Shown here: positions 59,079 through 64,000 of the stretch, in pieces
How positions within the stretch are numbered: the stretch's first letter is position 1
Layout: every line of letters begins with the position of its first letter
Assembly (NCBI GenBank): GCA_002633005.1
Contig: NMRA01000036.1
Coordinates: forward strand, 914,440-978,439
DNA from: Phoronis australis
Taxonomy: Eukaryota; Phoronida; Phoronidae
Reading direction: 5' to 3'
DNA: 64,000 nucleotides
The notes under the pieces: generated by a model
What the model was told of the DNA's origin: nothing
The model's input: only the letters and a program-made list of their open reading frames with translations
Database searches by the model: none
Made by a program: the position numbers and the translations under genes

Positions 59079-61554
59079 CTTCGTTGACACCGAGTGTAGT
59101 AATTGTGATTTTCCTGCACGAGATCCTTGCAAATGGTGCGCAGTGTGCGGATCAAAGAGGTCAAAAACCTTCATGAGGTATAAACTTTTCGTCTACGCCA
59201 AAAGAATTTTTAGTAAACATATTTATTCTGGTCGGATGAATTTATTTGGTACTTAGATATCTACAGCAGACTGCGTTAATGCCCAGTCTTGTGTTAATGC
59301 CAATCTTCAACGGTAACACTACTTTGTAAATTTGGTTCCTACAGTATTTTAAGAGCATCACTCTGAGCCCACTAGTGCCATAAATTGCCACATGTAACGA
59401 ACTGTTAGACATATTGGCTTGCTTTTGTCTACGTCACCGCGAGAATCACCTTTTAATTCAAACAGCTGGAAATAACACCCGCACGCAATAGTGCTCTATT
59501 CAGATCCCTATTCAATACAACCTTTTGTTGGTTGTGCTGGTATCTCGCTGTGATGCAACATGGCACGAAAAGGCAGTTTCACTTATTTGACAGGCTCACA
59601 ATTGAACTCGCATTTTCTTACTAAGGCTTTGCTAGGACTATCTGGTTAGCCCAATTCATCTAAAATAACAAAGTTCCGTTGCAGTTAGGCTTTAAGTTTT
59701 GTAAAATTTGGAGTCTTGCTATTAAGTGCTTCAGTAAGAAAAGCTCAATGCAAAATCAAAAATAATATTCAAATGCTTTATAAACTAGCTAATCTGGCAC
59801 TATCAACTAAATAATTAAGGAAAAAGTTAAAGATAAAATCGGTCATGGAAACCACTAAATATTTTCATGCGAAGCATGGCAACATCAAGAGATGTGGACG
59901 AAAACAACCAAAAAACTCGAGATTGTATTAAATTTACAAAAAAACAACAAAAGCATAGATGGGAATTGAAATATAGAAAGGCAATTTTGCTGCTGGTTTC
60001 ACATCAATAAGAATATCTGATTCAGTAACTTTTCCCAAAGAATTCCAAGAATAGTATTTTTTTGAATATTGTTGCGAAAAGATTTGTGATGAACAGGGAG
60101 TTGTTCGTAGGAAATACACTATGTTGATCAGGAGTATGATTTTGATGCCTGTGAACAGCGTACATTGTGTAAACATTAAAATTTGATGCAACCAAATGAT
60201 CACAAACACGAGTTTCTGTGATTTTTAGGGTTCAAGTTTAACTCTGTGAAACGACATTACAATTGAATTGAATCAGAATTCAAGTTCATTCAATTAAACA
60301 CCAAAATTATCTTGGAGGACGGTCCCCAAGTTAGGTGAACTTAGTCAAATTAATTTGTGTACCCAACCTTACAATGAGAAACAGACATAACAAAAATAAG
60401 TAAACTCCATTGTTTTGCCTGTGCAGCCAATTTCGTGTGAGCCGACATCTGCCAAGATGATACTTGTCTGGACCCTTTCAGCAACGCCCAACACCATCAT
60501 GTCTGTATTTTTGCATTCCTTAATACCATGAATTGTCAAACAATATTTACGTTTACTGTTCACTACTACCAAGCTCTTGTCTCCATTTTAGCTCCGAGTA
60601 CATGCAGCTAAACATTCTGACATGTATGAACCAGATGAACTCACTAAACCTATGATCTCTTAAAGGTGCAATCAACCAAACATCAGACAAAAGAACTTTT
60701 TATTTAGGCCAAATGCCTCAAATGACAGAAATATGTGCCCGAATAAGCAAAATCTGTAATTTCATACGATCAGTCAGTTCATGCGAGAATCCATTGGCTG
60801 GTTGCACGAAACAGTACCAAATACGAGCTCAACTAAGTTTCCTAAATATTTGTTTTGTTCTTTAATCACAGAATGCAATATTTTTCTATCATTTTTATTA
60901 CCTTTATTATGAGGCTCCCTTTGACTACTGACATTTTCTCATCAACTAAAAACTGAGCCCTTAATTCAATCAAAATCATCAGGAAGTTAGTCCTTAACTG
61001 GGGGCGTGTCATGAAAAAATCCCTACTTATTTTCAATAACATTGAAAATTCAACGTAGAGTTCACTCTCAATTTGTATCAAAGTAAAAAATTCACATAGT
61101 AATCACATTTAACAGCATAAGATAGGACAATCGGGGGGTTTTCACAAGACTACAAATACGCGATAGATTTAGGGAACTTAGTTGAGTCCCTATTTGGGTC
61201 TGTTTCATGCAACCAGGCTCAATAAGTAAGCTCAACCAGGTGCAGACCATGGTCTTAAACAATGATTAAATATACAGTAGGTTTTTCCTAGGCCCAAATG
61301 CCTGTTCCATAGACATAGTACACTTATAGAAAAACACAAGATGCCAAGTTTTATGAGATATTGCCATGCATATCAAATGAAGCGCACCAACTTTACTCAC
61401 AAGAGTTTTTTCATCTCATCGCACTCAGCCTGGAATTTACTTCTCATAATCTCAGTGAAGATCAAATTGAAATCAAGCATTATGTAACAATAAGCCAAGT
61501 TATTTTCTTGACAGAAGGCAGCTTCACAGCAGAAACCAAACAAAATACTACACA
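59079..61554. other. 3' flank of the minus-strand gene, unresolved
   Basis: AT-rich. It probably includes the 3' UTR of the minus-strand gene, since several TTTATT words (poly(A) signals on the minus strand) follow its stop. A minus frame near 60369-60572 (GIKECKNTDMMVLGVAERV) is open but I cannot place it. Confidence 0.35.
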
Positions 61555-61722
61555 TCAAACAAACTCTGTAAAGTCTCCTGCCAAATGCTCTTTGTTTTCA
61601 TGACTATTAGTTTGCAATACTTTGTTTCGAATTCGTTTTATCTGTCTCAGTCTCTCCAGCCAGTTAGAAGCATAAGGGTCTTTTGGGTTCGCCTTCTGTG
61701 TTACCAGCACATGTGCAGCCAA
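61555..61722 (-). CDS. Unidentified minus-strand gene, last coding exon
   Basis: After the acceptor TTTCTGCTTTGCAG (minus strand), 55 codons run to a TGA at 61555-61557. They include LAAHVLVTQKANPKDPYAS and WLERLRQIKRIRNKV. The pattern is helical and basic, like a C-terminal end of an alpha-helical protein. I do not recognise the family. The phase fits the exon at 62775-62866 exactly, and joined the two read MALHAN then LAAHVL. The gene converges tail to tail on CCDC57. Confidence 0.72.
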   Translation of the reverse strand: MAAHVLVTQKANPKDPYASNWLERLRQIKRIRNKVLQTNSHENKEHLAGDFTEFV

Positions 61723-62774
61723 CTGCAAAGCAGAAAAATTAAATTACCATAAACTTTCGGGTTAACGCCCATGCTCTCGTAAAGCTCTCGTATTTTGAAA
61801 CTCACTGAAAGATGCCAAATTCTCACTATTTTGATGAATGTAACTGCCGGGTCATAGAGGATATATGGCGACCGAAGGGACATTGTGCCTCACTGGGTTA
61901 ACGATTTGCTACCTCTCGATTTCTGGATTCAGATGTTCGCAATAAGTTACTATATATTTGTGTATCATCTTGAAGTAAGTATTAAAAAGTCAAGTCAAAC
62001 TTTGTTTTTCACTTATTGCATCTCAGTCGAACTGGCGTTAGCAGATTTAACTAATGTCGCTGGCTGTCACGGTTTTTAACTACAATTTCTTGCGTCAACC
62101 CCCACCTCCCACCTAAGTGTGACTGTGTGAATTATCATTTCCACATTCCCATTTTAGCCATCCAGAATAATTAAGTTTCTACATTGGCCAATTTCAGCCT
62201 GAACAAAAATTCTTACCGTTAGTCTGAAATATCTACGACACAGACTGACTGAAAATTGGCGATAGTGGGTAGGAGGTGCACGCAGCTAGCTACAGGCATA
62301 GCACATCGGGCCCAAGGAACATCGAGCCGCGAAATATCGGAATAGATTTGACATCGCAGTTTTGAGGAACATTGGACCGGAGGAATATTGTAAAGCCCTG
62401 GGTCTTTCGTATCAAAAGTCACACCCGTTTCTTTTACTTAGGACTGTCGCTGCATGTTCTCTTTTGATGTGCGACGAAGTAAGATTGAAGATTTGAAGTA
62501 AGATTTAACAGTGGCATGGGCTGCCCTAGTGATACCATCTAAATTCAACCAGGATTTTTTGAGATATCAAGAGGACAACTTGACACTAGGTGTATGTAGG
62601 CGCATAACAAAAAAACACATAATGTATATTTTATCCAATAATCAGACCTAATGGTGGCAACCAGTGCATGATTGAAATGGCCTCAAAAACGAATAACTTT
62701 GGCGTGCATTCCTTCATTTTTGTCATGGTCACATATTAGTTGAACAACCAACAAGATACCAAAACAACACTTAC

Positions 62775-62866
62775 ATTAGCATGTAGTGCCATCTGCCTGA
62801 CGAGCACAGCGAGGTTGGCATCGGAGATGACCTTGGTGTCCAAGTGACCTATGATGTTAGCTATGT
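62775..62866 (-). CDS. Unidentified minus-strand gene, penultimate exon
   Basis: Acceptor TATATTACAG, donor AAT then GTAAGTG (minus strand). With one borrowed base it codes for 31 residues: IANIIGHLDTKVISDANLAV, then LVRQMALHAN. Codon use is GC-rich at third positions, unlike the flanks, which supports real coding. An upstream ATG near 63255 followed by the donor GTATGG (MLA plus one base) would join in phase and could start a short protein of about 89 residues, but more exons may lie outside the window. Confidence 0.75.
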
Positions 62867-64000
62867 CTGTAATATAACAAGTATACATCAGATGTAACCT
62901 CTAAGTATGGTATCCAGGTCTTCACAATCGGTCAAGCTGTATCTTCAAGTAAAATGCAAATAAGACCAAAAATAGCATAGTCATAATAGGGCAACTTCAG
63001 AGGTTTTGCTCACATTAGGGCAGTGCGACCAAGTCAGATATAGGTTGGAATTCGCGTTAGCAGTCGTGGATGGCAATAACACAAAGCGCCAGCAACTTGA
63101 TAATTCTCTAATAAAGGTGACAGTTGGTTCTAGCAGCAGGGCAGCAACTTAAGAATTTCACTAATTATTATTTAATATGTCACGAATTGATAAGGTAGCA
63201 GAAACCAAGTGGATGATGCCACCATTTGGACAAGCACCACCATACCTGCCAGCATTGTCTGCTAGGATTTGATGATGAGGCCATGTTTCCCTGAGTCCCA
63301 TGCACTGTCACACACGCGTTGCACGTTAGGTCAATAATTCACATTGCATACAACCACACTGAACTGTCAGCATACTAAATTGGGAACTAAAAACCGGGGT
63401 TGTCATTATAAGCTGAAGGATGAGTTTTAAAAATGAAAGTTTGTAAAGTTGAGGGTGGGTGTTTTCCAGGCGAATGGTTGATTCCGGTAAACGTATCAGA
63501 CAAAAGACAAAATAAAACATAGGAGAATACAGAATTAGTTTTTATCAAGTAAAGGTGCCGCTGAACGCAAAGCAAATAATTTTGTGAGCTAAAATTTGCA
63601 TCACACGGGTGTTCACAGTGATTTGGGCGTCAAGTAGAGCATGGGATTTATTGTACTTCTAATCATAAATTCACAAGCAGGCATTAAGCATTAGAATGGG
63701 CGTTAACTCGCACAAATACGATAGTACAAAAATTAAAACATATTACTCTCACTGCGCTTATTTATTCAACCCATTGAAAAGCCTGCAACATGCTTTTATT
63801 TCTATTATATAACTGATTTGAACTGCAAGACCATCATCAACATGGTTATGCTTCCATTAGCAGTCAAAGCATGTGGAATGAGATGGCATGTCATTGTAAT
63901 GTTTAATAGACATGTCATGACTGGCATGTTGCAATATCCTATTAAACACCAGTTACTACAGAATCCATTGCTAATGATCAGGTTTAGTGATATTAAGGAT
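62867..64000. other. Upstream part of the minus-strand gene, unresolved
   Basis: Probably intron or 5' flank of the minus-strand gene. Apart from the possible short exon ending at 63246, I see no exon or repeat that I can support. Confidence 0.35.

Overview
This is animal nuclear DNA: interrupted genes with GT/AG introns, AT-rich intergenic sequence, two assembly gaps (684-1172 and 47475-47546) and many decayed retrotransposons and DNA transposons. Repeat content (L1/Tx1-like, CR1-like and Penelope-like retroelements, hAT-type MITEs, tRNA-derived SINEs) and long introns fit an invertebrate, perhaps a non-vertebrate deuterostome. The species cannot be fixed from the sequence alone. Nothing bacterial, phage or CRISPR-like is present.

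The main gene is CCDC57, a coiled-coil centrosomal/centriolar-satellite protein, on the + strand from about 20.9 to 57.1 kb. I rebuilt it exon by exon: 19 coding exons with canonical splice sites and fully compatible phases (start ATG at 20988, last confident exon ending at 54100), plus a tentative last exon at 55867-55898 and a poly(A) signal at 57110. The joined frame codes for about 994 residues.

1-20.9 kb: no confident host gene. It holds a long direct repeat, a broken L1/Tx1-like reverse transcriptase (3.2-4.6 kb), a 31-bp minisatellite (6.9-7.15 kb), hAT-like termini (9.0-10.9 kb), hairpins, MITE-like elements, one orphan exon candidate (18.4 kb) and a RecQ-like helicase fragment on the minus strand (19.7-20.0 kb).

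20.9-57.1 kb: the CCDC57 exons sit among introns filled by one interspersed repeat family, called R1 here. R1 starts with a palindrome and ends with a small hairpin. Its body repeats a ~145-160 bp module, each carrying a motif that matches or nearly matches the CTCF consensus, all in one orientation. A CR1-like fragment touches the exon 8 donor, a Penelope-like remnant lies in intron 10, a ~400-bp foldback in intron 11 and a hAT MITE in intron 3.

57.1-64 kb: a SINE, a LINE 3' end flanked by a perfect 58-bp target duplication, and two consecutive in-frame exons (61555-61722 and 62775-62866) of an unidentified minus-strand gene that converges on CCDC57.

No new multi-gene system is visible. The most unusual signal is the array of CTCF-like motifs carried by R1.
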